A stretch of DNA of 64,000 nt from Arthrobacter sp. StoSoilB22 (GTDB lineage Bacteria; Actinomycetota; Actinomycetes; Actinomycetales; Micrococcaceae), in NCBI RefSeq assembly GCF_019977315.1, contig NZ_AP024652.1, positions 2,976,001 to 3,040,000 of the forward strand, written 5' to 3'. The notes beneath the pieces are model-generated. The model had not been told where the DNA came from. It was given only the letters and a program-made list of their open reading frames with translations, and made no database searches. This document shows positions 44,911 through 53,953 of this stretch, piece by piece. The translations under genes and the position numbers were made by a program. Every line of letters starts with the position of its first letter. The stretch's first letter is position 1.

Positions 44911-46230
44911 GTGGTTCTTTTCTCATTGGTGGCTACACACGCCGACATCGACCTCGAAACTGTCGCTCAGTTGAGCAACGGTTCCTCTGAGCTTGCCTCG
45001 GCAGCCCTGACAGACTCCTCCCTGGTTTCCGGAGCCGTTGTCCTGGCCACGTGCAACCGCTACGAAATTTACGGAGAAACAGCCAACGGAGCTGACCTTG
45101 AGGCGGCTCGTTCGGCCCTTGTCTCCCAGATCAGCGAACTCAGCGGCCTCAACGAGCAACTCGTCTCACGCTCCTTCGCCACAAACACCGGTCCGGACGT
45201 CACACGGCACCTGTTCGCTGTGAGCGCCGGCCTGGATTCAGCCGTGGTAGGTGAGCGCGAGATCGCAGGCCAGGTTCGCCGGGCGCTGATCACAGCACAG
45301 CAGGAAGGCACCGCCAGCTCCGGCCTTGTGCGCTTGTTCCAGGCGGCCTCCAAAACGGCCAAGGATGTCGGCGCGCAGACAGCCCTCGGCTCGCGCGGGC
45401 TCTCGATCGTTTCCGTCGCATTGGACCTTGCCACCGACCTCGCCGAAAACGACGATTGGTCCCGCAAAAAGGTTGTGGTCTTCGGAACCGGGGCCTACGC
45501 CGGCGCAACCATGTCGCTTCTGCGGGAGCGCGGCTGCACAGACGTCTCCGTTTACTCTTCTTCCGGCCGCGCCGAAGGCTTTGTAGCCACCCGCGGCGGA
45601 ACAGCGCTCGACGCCGACACTCTTCCCGCTGCTGTTGCCGCAGCTGACGTCATGATTGGCTGCAGCGGCTCTGACAACAGAGTGGAGGCCGCCGATCTTG
45701 CCCGCGTCCGGGCCCACTCGGGCAAACCCTTGATCGCTATCGACCTCGCCCTCACCCACGACTTCGACCCCGCAGTGGGCGAACTCGATGGCGTTGAGCT
45801 CCTGACGCTTGAATCCGTACGGCTGGCTGCGCCTCAGGAGCAGGCAGAGTCACTTTCCCAGGCCAGCGCAATAGTCAACGGCGCCGCCACCTCTTTCGAG
45901 TCCGAACGCGAAGCCCGCTCCGTGGACACTGCCATTGTGGCGCTGCGCCGCCACACCATGAACGTCCTTGACGCGGAAATGGAAAAAGTCCGGGCACGGC
46001 ATGGTTGCACCGCCGCCGCCGAAGAGGTTGAGTTCGCCCTTCGCCGGATGGTCAAGCAGCTCCTGCACATTCCCACGGTCAGGGCACGCGAACTGGCAGC
46101 CAACGGCCAACAGGAAGAGTATGTTGCCGCTCTGGAAGCCCTCTACGGCATCGAAGTGGAGAAGCCCCAAGCCGCCCCGGCCGCGGAGTGCCCGGTGGAT
46201 CACGGGCAACTCCGCTCCGAAAGCGCCTGA
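44911..46230 (+). CDS. hemA: Glutamyl-tRNA reductase
   Basis: First committed enzyme of C5 heme synthesis, reducing Glu-tRNA to glutamate-1-semialdehyde with NADPH. The catalytic Cys is in [11 protein letters not shown], followed by [20 protein letters not shown]. The NADPH domain has [17 protein letters not shown], and the C-terminal dimerisation helix begins near [14 protein letters not shown]. The GTG at 44911 gives 439 residues with the expected N-terminus. The C-terminus [13 protein letters not shown] contains a lone Cys-Pro motif of unknown meaning. It is transcribed away from the other heme genes. Confidence 0.96.
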   Translation: MVLFSLVATHADIDLETVAQLSNGSSELASAALTDSSLVSGAVVLATCNRYEIYGETANGADLEAARSALVSQISELSGLNEQLVSRSFATNTGPDVTRHLFAVSAGLDSAVVGEREIAGQVRRALITAQQEGTASSGLVRLFQAASKTAKDVGAQTALGSRGLSIVSVALDLATDLAENDDWSRKKVVVFGTGAYAGATMSLLRERGCTDVSVYSSSGRAEGFVATRGGTALDADTLPAAVAAADVMIGCSGSDNRVEAADLARVRAHSGKPLIAIDLALTHDFDPAVGELDGVELLTLESVRLAAPQEQAESLSQASAIVNGAATSFESEREARSVDTAIVALRRHTMNVLDAEMEKVRARHGCTAAAEEVEFALRRMVKQLLHIPTVRARELAANGQQEEYVAALEALYGIEVEKPQAAPAAECPVDHGQLRSESA

Positions 46231-46244
46231 GGCCACCTCGCCAC

Positions 46245-47234
46245 TTACGCGAAAGCGTTGATACCTGTCAGCTCGGCGGACAGGTCCCACAGTTTCCCTG
46301 CTTCTGCTTTGTCGATAGCGTGCGCGTCCACACCTTGGTAGCGGGCGAGGGGTGAATCTTTGTCGGTGGGATTGGCGATGTCGCAGTCCTCGCAGTAAAC
46401 CCCGCCTTTGCCCGCCAAAGCCGGTGACGTCGCCGCCCAAACCGAGGTTGCTGCGCCCTGTTCCGGCGTCTTGAATCCTTCCCGGAGATTTCCCTCGCCG
46501 TCCATCCAGCCTGCGGCCACCATCTCTTCCTTGGGCAAATGCCGTTGCAGCTCAGTCATGATGCCCCCTGGATGCACCGCGAAAGACCGCACGCCGAATT
46601 CCCGTCCCCGCCGGTCAAGTTCCACGGCAAAAAGTGAATTGGCCGTCTTGGCCTGACCATAGGCCCGCCATTTGTCGTAGCCGGTAGCGAAATTGATGTC
46701 CTCGAACCGGATCGGGGACAGCTTGTGGCCGGTGGAGGATAAGGAAACTACGCGGGCGTTGCCGGATGCCGACAGGGCAGGCCAGAGAGCGTTGACCAGA
46801 GTGAAGTGCCCCAGGTGGTTGGTGGCGAACTGGGCTTCCCAGCCCGGTCCCACGCGTTCTTCCGGGCTTGCCATGATGGCCGCGTTGTTGATGAGGATGT
46901 CCAACGAACCGTGCCCGGCCATGTATCGCTGGGCGAATGCTTTAACGCTGTCCTGGTCTGCCAGGTCCATCTCTTCCACCGTGACCGTGTCACCGAGACC
47001 GGCGCCAGCCAGCACTTCCTTTGCGTGTTCGGTCCTGCGAGCCGGGACTGTGACTTCCGCGCCGGCTGAAACCAGCGCCCGAACTGTCTCCAGGCCGAGC
47101 CCGGAGTATCCGCCGGTAACGATAGCCGCCTTTCCGGCGAGGTCGATTCCATCGATGACCTCCCGGGCGGTGGAACCGTGCCCAAAACCGGAACCAAGAG
47201 GGTGTTGCAGGGTCTCTGCCAGATCTTCGCTCAT
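46245..47234 (-). CDS. Short-chain dehydrogenase/reductase
   Basis: A 329-residue NAD(P)-dependent oxidoreductase related to retinol and protochlorophyllide reductase-like SDRs. The cofactor motif is AIVTGGYSGLGLETVRAL, NNAAIMASPE is the NNAG-equivalent, and the catalytic Ser and YxxxK are in VVSLSSTGHK and YGQAKTANS. The substrate is unknown. It stands alone, convergent with hemA (14 bp) and ahead of moeZ on the same strand with 38 bp between. Confidence 0.88.
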   Translation of the reverse strand: MSEDLAETLQHPLGSGFGHGSTAREVIDGIDLAGKAAIVTGGYSGLGLETVRALVSAGAEVTVPARRTEHAKEVLAGAGLGDTVTVEEMDLADQDSVKAFAQRYMAGHGSLDILINNAAIMASPEERVGPGWEAQFATNHLGHFTLVNALWPALSASGNARVVSLSSTGHKLSPIRFEDINFATGYDKWRAYGQAKTANSLFAVELDRRGREFGVRSFAVHPGGIMTELQRHLPKEEMVAAGWMDGEGNLREGFKTPEQGAATSVWAATSPALAGKGGVYCEDCDIANPTDKDSPLARYQGVDAHAIDKAEAGKLWDLSAELTGINAFA

Positions 47235-47272
47235 GGTTGAGCTTTACAGACAAAGGCCTGACCGGGCAACGA

Positions 47273-48475
47273 TCAGTAAATGGGCTTCTCCGGTTCCACA
47301 TCGCGCACCCAGGCGAGAATACCGCCGTCGAGATGGCTGACGCGCGTGTAGCCGGCCTTTTGCGCCGCTTCAAGGACAGCAGCCGATCGAGTCCCGGCCT
47401 TGCAGTGGAACACGATGTCCCTGTCCTGCGGCAGCTGCACCCACGCTTCGCCGGAGAGTATGCGGCCCTGCGGAATCAGGATAGAGCCGTCGATGCTCAC
47501 GATGCTGTGCTCGCCCGACTCGCGGACATCCACGAGTTCGAAGTCCCGCTCCCCCAACTCCCGTTCGGCAAGCATTGCGGCCAGGTCTTTGGCGGAAACA
47601 GTGTGCTCCTGGTCCGTGGCCGCCGGCGGCGTTACTCCACAGAAGGCCTCGTAGTCGGTCAATTCCGTAATGGGTTCGGCTTCCGGATCCTTTGAGACCT
47701 TGATCTCGCGCCAGTTTCCGCCCAAAGCATCAAAAAGTGCCACCCGGCCCAGCAATGAACGCCCGACGCCGGTAATCAGCTTCACGGCCTCGGTGACCAT
47801 GAGCGATCCAACCGCTGCGCAGAGCATGCCGAACACGCCACCCTCGCCACAGGACGGCACCGAGCCGGCGGGAGGCGCTTCCGGGTAGAGATCCCTGTAC
47901 GTGGGCCCGTGGTCGGCCCAGAAGACGCTCACCTGGCCGTCAAAGCGGAAGATGGATCCCCAGACATAGGGCTTGCCGAGGATGGCAGCGGCGTCGTTCA
48001 CCAGATACCGCGTTGCAAAGTTGTCAGCGCCGTCCAGGATGAGGTCATACTGCGCAAACAGATCCAGCGCATTGGAAGCGTCAAGGCGGACATTGTGCAG
48101 GACAACGTTGACCAAGGGGTTGAGTTCTGCGATGGCGTTACGTGCGGATTCGACCTTGGGCGTACCCACGTCCTTCACACCATGGATGACCTGCCGCTGC
48201 AGGTTGCTAAGGTCCACCGCGTCGTCGTCCAGTATGCCCAGGGTGCCCACTCCGGCAGCGGCCAGGTACAGCAGTGCGGGGGAACCAAGGCCACCGGCGC
48301 CTATGACCAGGACTTTGGCATTCTTGAGCCTGCGTTGGCCCAGGGCGCCAATTTCAGGAATGATGAGATGCCGGGAATACCGTTCCACCTCGGCCGGCGT
48401 AAGTTCGGCGGCCGGTTCAACGAGGGGCGGGAGGACAGCGGGCGCAGTAGCGTGGGCAGCAACAATTGAGGCCAT
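47273..48475 (-). CDS. moeZ: Adenylyltransferase/sulfurtransferase MoeZ (ThiF-fold plus rhodanese)
   Basis: Activates the C-terminus of ubiquitin-like sulfur carriers (MoaD, CysO, possibly ThiS) by adenylation and then thiocarboxylation. The 400-residue protein has an E1-like domain (VLVIGAGGLGSPALLYLAAA, LDDDAVDLSNLQRQVIH, ILDGADNFATRY) and a C-terminal rhodanese domain whose active Cys is in VFHCKAGTRSA. The zinc CxxC pairs of E. coli MoeB are absent, as in actinobacterial MoeZ. It is divergent from the TetR gene by 84 bp. It is the only ThiF-like enzyme in the window. Confidence 0.92.
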   Translation of the reverse strand: MASIVAAHATAPAVLPPLVEPAAELTPAEVERYSRHLIIPEIGALGQRRLKNAKVLVIGAGGLGSPALLYLAAAGVGTLGILDDDAVDLSNLQRQVIHGVKDVGTPKVESARNAIAELNPLVNVVLHNVRLDASNALDLFAQYDLILDGADNFATRYLVNDAAAILGKPYVWGSIFRFDGQVSVFWADHGPTYRDLYPEAPPAGSVPSCGEGGVFGMLCAAVGSLMVTEAVKLITGVGRSLLGRVALFDALGGNWREIKVSKDPEAEPITELTDYEAFCGVTPPAATDQEHTVSAKDLAAMLAERELGERDFELVDVRESGEHSIVSIDGSILIPQGRILSGEAWVQLPQDRDIVFHCKAGTRSAAVLEAAQKAGYTRVSHLDGGILAWVRDVEPEKPIY

Positions 48476-48559
48476 ACCCCAATCTATGCCTGCAGATGCC
48501 GCCCGGTCATATTACCCCCCGGTAGAGTAGTCATAACTGCGAAGGAAAGGCGGCAGACT

Positions 48560-49216
48560 GTGGCTGACGGCACACGGGCAAACGATGGGGCACCGGCCAG
48601 GCAGGAACGGGCAGGTACAACGCGTTCACCAAGGTTGCCGCGGGACGAGCGCCGCGCACAGTTGCTGAACGCGGCGCTGGAAGTATTCGTTGCCAACGGC
48701 TTCCACGGGGCAGCCATGGACGAAATCGCGGAGGCCGCCCACGTGAGCAAACCAGTGCTCTATCAGCACTTTCCCTCCAAGCGCGAGCTTTACATGGCGC
48801 TCCTGGACAGCCACCTTGCAACCCTGACGCAGCTGATGCTCAACGCCTTGAACTCCACCACGGATAACAAGGAACGCGTCAAGGCCGTCATGCGCGCTTA
48901 CTACAGGTTCATTGCCGATGACGACCAAGCCCATCGCCTGGTGTTCGAATCGGACCTGATCAATGATGCCGATGTCAGTTCGCGTTTGGAGACTTTCAAC
49001 AAAACGTTCGCGGACGCCGTGGCCCGTGTCATTGCCGAGGACACCAAACTGCCCCCTCTGGAAGCGCAGCTTCTTGGCCGTGGTTTGGCCGGAATGGCTC
49101 AGGTCAGCGCCAGATATTGGCTCGAAACGGACGGAAACCTGGACCTCGATGTGGCCAGCGATCTGATCTATCGTTTAGCTTGGCGCGGAATCAGTCGATT
49201 CCCCAAAGAGTCCTAG
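48560..49216 (+). CDS. TetR-family transcriptional regulator
   Basis: A 218-residue regulator. About 25 residues of linker are followed by the helix-turn-helix (AALEVFVANGFHGAAMDEIA, then AAHVSKPVLYQHFPSKRELY). The C-terminal ligand domain is conserved in the actinobacterial homologues that neighbour MoeZ and DUF3107. The GTG start at 48560 has GAAGGAAAGG upstream. A TAGAGT -10 precedes it around 48523-48528. The ligand and regulon are unknown. Confidence 0.92.
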   Translation: MADGTRANDGAPARQERAGTTRSPRLPRDERRAQLLNAALEVFVANGFHGAAMDEIAEAAHVSKPVLYQHFPSKRELYMALLDSHLATLTQLMLNALNSTTDNKERVKAVMRAYYRFIADDDQAHRLVFESDLINDADVSSRLETFNKTFADAVARVIAEDTKLPPLEAQLLGRGLAGMAQVSARYWLETDGNLDLDVASDLIYRLAWRGISRFPKES

Positions 49217-49266
49217 GCTACAAATAGAGGACTGACTTAACACTTGATTGGCTTGGAGGCCTTGCT

Positions 49267-49491
49267 GTGGAAGTAAAGATCGGCATTCAGAACGTTGGCC
49301 GTGAGATCGTGCTCGAATCCTCCCTGGATGCCGACGCCGTCGCCAAGATTGTGGCTGAGGCCGTGACCAAAGGCTCCGAGCTTCGCCTCACTGATGACAA
49401 GGGCCGACAGGTCATTGTTCCCGGCAACGTGCTGGGCTACGTGGAAATCGGCGCCGAGGAAACCCGGCGCGTCGGCTTCGGCGCTCTCTAG
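49267..49491 (+). CDS. DUF3107 family small protein
   Basis: A 74-residue cytoplasmic protein of unknown function conserved across Actinobacteria. It opens VEVKIGIQNVGREIVLES, and the middle helix and GRQVIVPGNVLGYVEIG match the family as I remember it. The GTG start at 49267 follows TTGGAGG. It lies 50 nt after the TetR gene and 37 nt before a small membrane protein, so the three probably form one transcript. Confidence 0.9.
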   Translation: MEVKIGIQNVGREIVLESSLDADAVAKIVAEAVTKGSELRLTDDKGRQVIVPGNVLGYVEIGAEETRRVGFGAL

Positions 49492-49528
49492 GGTCTTCCT
49501 ACGTCTCGTCGTCCGCTAAGGAGTTTTC

Positions 49529-49831
49529 ATGCTTTCTCTCGTCGTGGTGGTTCTGGCCACCATTGCCACCGGTTTCATTGTGTGGGCTAACGACAAGCGG
49601 CACGGCAAGTACGGGATCGCGCTGCCGGCCGGTGTCTCAGCAGCTGTGGGCACGCTGAGTTGGATCGCGTTCATCAGCGCCGGATTGGGCTACCAGCCTG
49701 GCGCAACGTGGATTCCGTGGGTCCTACCTATTGTGCTCGGCACTGCCGCGGCGGTTGCCGTGGTGCTCTTTCTCGGCCGGACCAGGACCCAGCACGATAC
49801 TGCGGCCCTCACCAAGGCGCTGCGGCTTTAG
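49529..49831 (+). CDS. Small three-helix membrane protein, function unknown
   Basis: 100 residues with three hydrophobic segments: LSLVVVVLATIATGFIVWA, LPAGVSAAVGTLSWIAFISA and WIPWVLPIVLGTAAAVAVVL. A strong ribosome site (AAGGAG, 6 nt before the ATG) and a terminator right after the stop show it is a real gene. It is last in the TetR-DUF3107 unit. I do not recognise a named family. Confidence 0.8.
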   Translation: MLSLVVVVLATIATGFIVWANDKRHGKYGIALPAGVSAAVGTLSWIAFISAGLGYQPGATWIPWVLPIVLGTAAAVAVVLFLGRTRTQHDTAALTKALRL

Positions 49832-49839
49832 AACCTTAG

Positions 49840-49879
49840 ACAGTAGTAACCGTCACCCCATGGTGGCGGTCACTACTGT
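49840..49879 (+). terminator. Terminator after the TetR-DUF3107 unit
   Basis: ACAGTAGT pairs with ACTACTGT, with an inner stem ACCGTCACC against GGTGGCGGT. A short TTTAA follows. It begins 9 nt past the stop. Confidence 0.8.
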
Positions 49880-49984
49880 TTAAGCCCCGGCACGACTTAA
49901 GCCCCGCACGACGCCGCGTGTGCGCCGAGGTTGTCGTTCTGAAATGAGTCGCCGAGCCCGGCTGCCACATTCCGAGGGTTCGGA

Positions 49985-50788
<804 letters not shown>

Positions 50789-51025
50789 TCAGCCTCCTTG
50801 GACTGCTGTTACGAGTTCGAGTTCGTCTCCGTCGGCCAGCGCCGTCACGGCCCATTGGCTGCGGGGAACCACCTCGGAGTTACGTGCGACCGCGACTCCC
50901 AGCTTGCCGCCGTCGGCCGCTTGCCCGCGAGGGTCCAAGGCGCGGCCCGTGATCGCTGTGACGAGAGTGCTGACGGATGCGTCATCGGAGACTGCGTGAT
51001 CGGTTCCGTTGAGTTTGATGTTCAT
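50789..51025 (-). CDS. thiS: Sulfur carrier protein ThiS
   Basis: A ubiquitin-like sulfur carrier. 78 residues ending in the required Gly-Gly (LVTAVQGG). It is slightly longer than the typical 66 residues because of an insertion around ALDPRGQAADGG. The ATG overlaps the thiO stop as ATGA. Activation needs a ThiF-type adenylyltransferase, not present in this operon. Confidence 0.94.
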   Translation of the reverse strand: MNIKLNGTDHAVSDDASVSTLVTAITGRALDPRGQAADGGKLGVAVARNSEVVPRSQWAVTALADGDELELVTAVQGG

Positions 51026-52290
51026 GCTGTTTCCTTGGTGGGAGCGTGTGCTGCTGGTGTGAGTACTTGGGGAACTGAAGCGTTGCCCGCGAAGCGATCA
51101 GGCAGTAACGGAGCCCATCGAGGGTCCTTGGATCCGTTGATGAGTTCGCCCACGATCCTGGCGGCTACGGGAGTCAGGAGTACACCGTGGCGGAAGAATC
51201 CTGTAGCGATCACCAAGCCGTCAACGTCGCCGTGGGGCCCGCTGACCCGTCCAAGCAGGGGGGCGTTGTCCGGAGTGCCGGGGCGGGCGCGGGCAGTTGC
51301 TTCAAGGAGTTCCAGTTCCGCCACTGCGGGGACCAGAGTTTGGGCATCCCTCAGCAGTTGATAGACGCCGCCGGCCGAGACTGCGTTGGAAGTCGCTGAC
51401 AACCGGTCTTCGCGTTGCGTCGCTCCGATCACCACGGTTCCGTCGTCCCGGGGAACGATGTAAACCGGAACGCCTCGAACCATCCCCCGAACAGTGGACG
51501 TCACCAAGGGCCGGAGCTTTTCGGGGACGCGAAGCCGGAGGATGTCGCCATAGACCGGCCGCACTGGAAGGGTCAGTCCTTCAGGGAGCCCCGACACGTG
51601 GGATGCCCCCAGCCCGTTGGCCACCACAGTCTCCGCGGCAAGGACCACGACTCCGGATTCGAGTTCCACTCCGGTGACCCGCCCGCCATCCCGCAGCACA
51701 CCGCGCGCCGGGGAAAGAACGGCGAATCCGTCATCGGCCCCGGGCACCCAGGAGGCGTCGTCAGGCGAATGGTTAGCCAATCCAGCCAGGATGCAGGCGG
51801 CGAGCTTTCGCGGATCCACTTGGTGGTCGGCGGGAATGTCGAAAGCGCAGGAAATCTGCGGGCTAAGGAGCGGCTCGCGGTTCCTCGCGTCCCGCAGGGC
51901 AAGAGGTTCGACTCCCAAGCCAGCTGCGAGCTGTACGTTCCTGAGGTCTGCGAGCGCCCTGCGGTCGGCTGCGTCGGCACCCACGGCGAGGGTGGGCGTC
52001 GTGCGGTATCCGCTGCCCGCTCCCCCCAAGTGCAGTCTGTCCACGAAGGAGGGCCACAGCCGGGAAGACTCAATCATCAATTCCAGAAGGTCTTCCTCCT
52101 GGTAATGCAGTTCGCTGACGGGTGCAAGCATTCCGGCGGCGGCGAACGTTGCGCCCGAGGCCGGGGCGGGGTCGATCAGCACCACTGAACGGCCAAGTCG
52201 CCGGGCTTCATGAGCGATGCCCAGGCCTATGATGCCGCCGCCAATGACGGCCACGTCTGCCTGGATGGGGGTATGGCGGGGATCTGCCAT
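51022..52290 (-). CDS. thiO: Glycine oxidase ThiO
   Basis: An FAD enzyme oxidising glycine to dehydroglycine for ThiG. 422 residues. The N-terminal fold is AVIGGGIIGLGIAHEARRLG; TARARPGTPDNAPLLGRVSG and VIATGFFRHGVLLTPVAAR are the C-terminal FAD segments of the DAO/ThiO family. It is the first gene behind the TPP riboswitch, whose 3' end abuts the ribosome site, so control is probably at translation initiation. Confidence 0.95.
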   Translation of the reverse strand: MADPRHTPIQADVAVIGGGIIGLGIAHEARRLGRSVVLIDPAPASGATFAAAGMLAPVSELHYQEEDLLELMIESSRLWPSFVDRLHLGGAGSGYRTTPTLAVGADAADRRALADLRNVQLAAGLGVEPLALRDARNREPLLSPQISCAFDIPADHQVDPRKLAACILAGLANHSPDDASWVPGADDGFAVLSPARGVLRDGGRVTGVELESGVVVLAAETVVANGLGASHVSGLPEGLTLPVRPVYGDILRLRVPEKLRPLVTSTVRGMVRGVPVYIVPRDDGTVVIGATQREDRLSATSNAVSAGGVYQLLRDAQTLVPAVAELELLEATARARPGTPDNAPLLGRVSGPHGDVDGLVIATGFFRHGVLLTPVAARIVGELINGSKDPRWAPLLPDRFAGNASVPQVLTPAAHAPTKETA

Positions 52291-52298
52291 TGGTTTCC

Positions 52299-52395
52299 TT
52301 CCCTACGCCGGTACTAGCCGGATCAGGTCAAGCGGTCGGCGCTGAAGCCCTCTCAGCCGGACAGTCATATGACGAATGTCGCGGCTCCCGCAGTA
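52299..52395 (-). promoter_or_regulatory. TPP riboswitch (THI element) upstream of thiOSG
   Basis: On the minus strand the element reads TGCGGGAGCCG, then GGCTGAGAGGGCTTC, then CTTGACCTGATCCGGCTAGT, and ends ACCGGCGTAGGGAAGG. This is the classic TPP aptamer: CUGAGA pyrimidine-sensor loop and ACCUGAUC helix. The closing GGGAAGG is 8 nt from the thiO ATG and would be the Shine-Dalgarno. Ligand binding could therefore sequester the ribosome site; I see no separate terminator hairpin. Confidence 0.95.
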
Positions 52396-52428
52396 CGTGC
52401 CCAGTTTAGAGGAACTACTCTGGTTTCC

Positions 52429-53106
52429 ATGACCCAGCCTGACGCCCTCGCCTCTGCCCGCCTCTATTTGTGCACTGATGCCCGTCAACGGCAGGGCGAT
52501 TTTGAAGACTTTGTGGACGCCGCTTTCGCCGGTGGTGTGGACATCATCCAGCTCCGCGACAAGACGCTGGAAGCTGCCGAGGAGCTTGAAATGCTGGCCG
52601 TTTTGCGGAGCGTCGCACAACGGCACGGACGGCTGTGGGCTGTCAACGACCGGGCCGATGTTGCCAGTATTTCCGGGGCTCCCGTGTTCCACATCGGTCA
52701 GAAGGACCTGCCTCTGACGGCCGCCCGCACACTCCTGCCGAATGTCACCGGCATCGGTCTTTCCACCCACACACCGGAACAAATCGACGCGGCAATTGCT
52801 ACCGCCCAAGGCCCCTTGGGACTGGACTACTTCTGTGTGGGTCCGGTCTGGGCAACGCCCACCAAACCCGGGCGCGCGGCTGTGGGTCCGGGTTTGGTCA
52901 CATATGCCGCAGAGGCACAGAAACGTGCAGGCGACGTGACGACACTTCCGTGGTTCGCCATTGGCGGCATCGACCACAGCAACGTTGAACAGGTGGTCGC
53001 CGCGGGGGCCAGCCGCATCGTCGTCGTGCGCGCCATCACGGAGGCAACAGACCCGACGGCGGCAGCGAAGTCGCTGCTGCAGGCGTTGGACACCGTTGAG
53101 CCCTAG
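52429..53106 (+). CDS. thiE: Thiamine-phosphate synthase
   Basis: Joins HMP-pyrophosphate and thiazole phosphate to make thiamine phosphate. 225 residues in a TIM barrel: [20 protein letters not shown], then [13 protein letters not shown], and the phosphate loop [11 protein letters not shown], with [20 protein letters not shown]. The ATG at 52429 has no strong ribosome site. It is divergent from the riboswitch-controlled operon, and its 5' end is only 34 bp from the start of the riboswitch sequence, so its promoter must overlap that DNA. Confidence 0.95.
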   Translation: MTQPDALASARLYLCTDARQRQGDFEDFVDAAFAGGVDIIQLRDKTLEAAEELEMLAVLRSVAQRHGRLWAVNDRADVASISGAPVFHIGQKDLPLTAARTLLPNVTGIGLSTHTPEQIDAAIATAQGPLGLDYFCVGPVWATPTKPGRAAVGPGLVTYAAEAQKRAGDVTTLPWFAIGGIDHSNVEQVVAAGASRIVVVRAITEATDPTAAAKSLLQALDTVEP

Positions 53107-53128
53107 CCGGTCCTGAGCTGGCCGGCGT

Positions 53129-53797
53129 CTACGCTGTCAGGCCAAGGCCCGTCATCCGGCGGGAATGCTTCCCGGCGAGTTCCGTCGTCAGCCGTTTCAC
53201 CTCAGCACGCGAGTCCCCTCCGCTTCTCAGCGTTGGGCCCAGCCGCGGGTGCTCCATGCCGACGCGTTGCACCTGCGTCAAGGCCTCTCCCACCAGGCGG
53301 CGGCCCCACAGTGCAAGGCGCGATGCCAGGCGTGGGTCATCACTCAGGGCCCTCCTCAGCAGAACCCGAAGGACTTCAGTGGCTTGATCGGGGGAAGCCA
53401 CCCGTTCAACAAAATGCTGCGTTTGTGGGTCAAGGAACATCGCGACAGCCCTGTAGAAGTCCGACGACACAGTGTCGATCACATAGGCCTTCATGACGGA
53501 TTCGAACCAGTCTCCCGGTTTGGTGCGCTCGTGGAAATGGTCGAAGGAACGCTGGAACGGCAGCATCGCATGTTCGGGGTCGACCCCCATCTCCACCAAT
53601 CGATCGCTGAGGAGCGCGAAGTTGCCGTAGGCACCCACAGCGATCTTCGCCAGCACTGACCTGTCATGAAGGGTGGGAGCATAACGGGAGTCCAGCGAGA
53701 GCCGTCCGAAAGCAGACAGCTCGCCATAGGCCATGGCTCCAAGCAACTCCGCTGAGAGTTCCCTGGCAGAGGCTGCGGCGTCCGGGGATATGCCCAT
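53129..53797 (-). CDS. Ferritin-like fold protein (MiaE_2 type)
   Basis: A 222-residue all-helical protein resembling the actinobacterial ferritin-like / MiaE_2 family. Carboxylate and His residues that could bind a di-iron centre include ELLGAMAYGELSAF, PFQRSFDHFHERTKPGDWFE and SSDFYRAVAMF. Function is unknown; relatives hydroxylate modified tRNA adenosines. It starts with ATG and is convergent with thiE (22 bp apart). In other Actinobacteria it neighbours DUF3107 and a DEAD helicase, both nearby here. Confidence 0.82.
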   Translation of the reverse strand: MGISPDAAASARELSAELLGAMAYGELSAFGRLSLDSRYAPTLHDRSVLAKIAVGAYGNFALLSDRLVEMGVDPEHAMLPFQRSFDHFHERTKPGDWFESVMKAYVIDTVSSDFYRAVAMFLDPQTQHFVERVASPDQATEVLRVLLRRALSDDPRLASRLALWGRRLVGEALTQVQRVGMEHPRLGPTLRSGGDSRAEVKRLTTELAGKHSRRMTGLGLTA

Positions 53798-53953
53798 GAA
53801 CCCAGCCTATCCCTGGCCGGGCATGAGATTCCCGGGGTTTGCGTTCTGCTTCCGGCCTCGTTCCTACTAGGCTGGCTCGACGTGAGTTGACTGCCATGTG
53901 CCCTGCATACCGCCCGTCCTCCTCCTCGCACCCACTTCACTGAAGGAATTTCC

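Noticed and set aside
43655-44974. Long plus-strand frame (439 codons) across hemE
   Set aside because: Antisense to hemE and reading into hemA out of frame. No domain.
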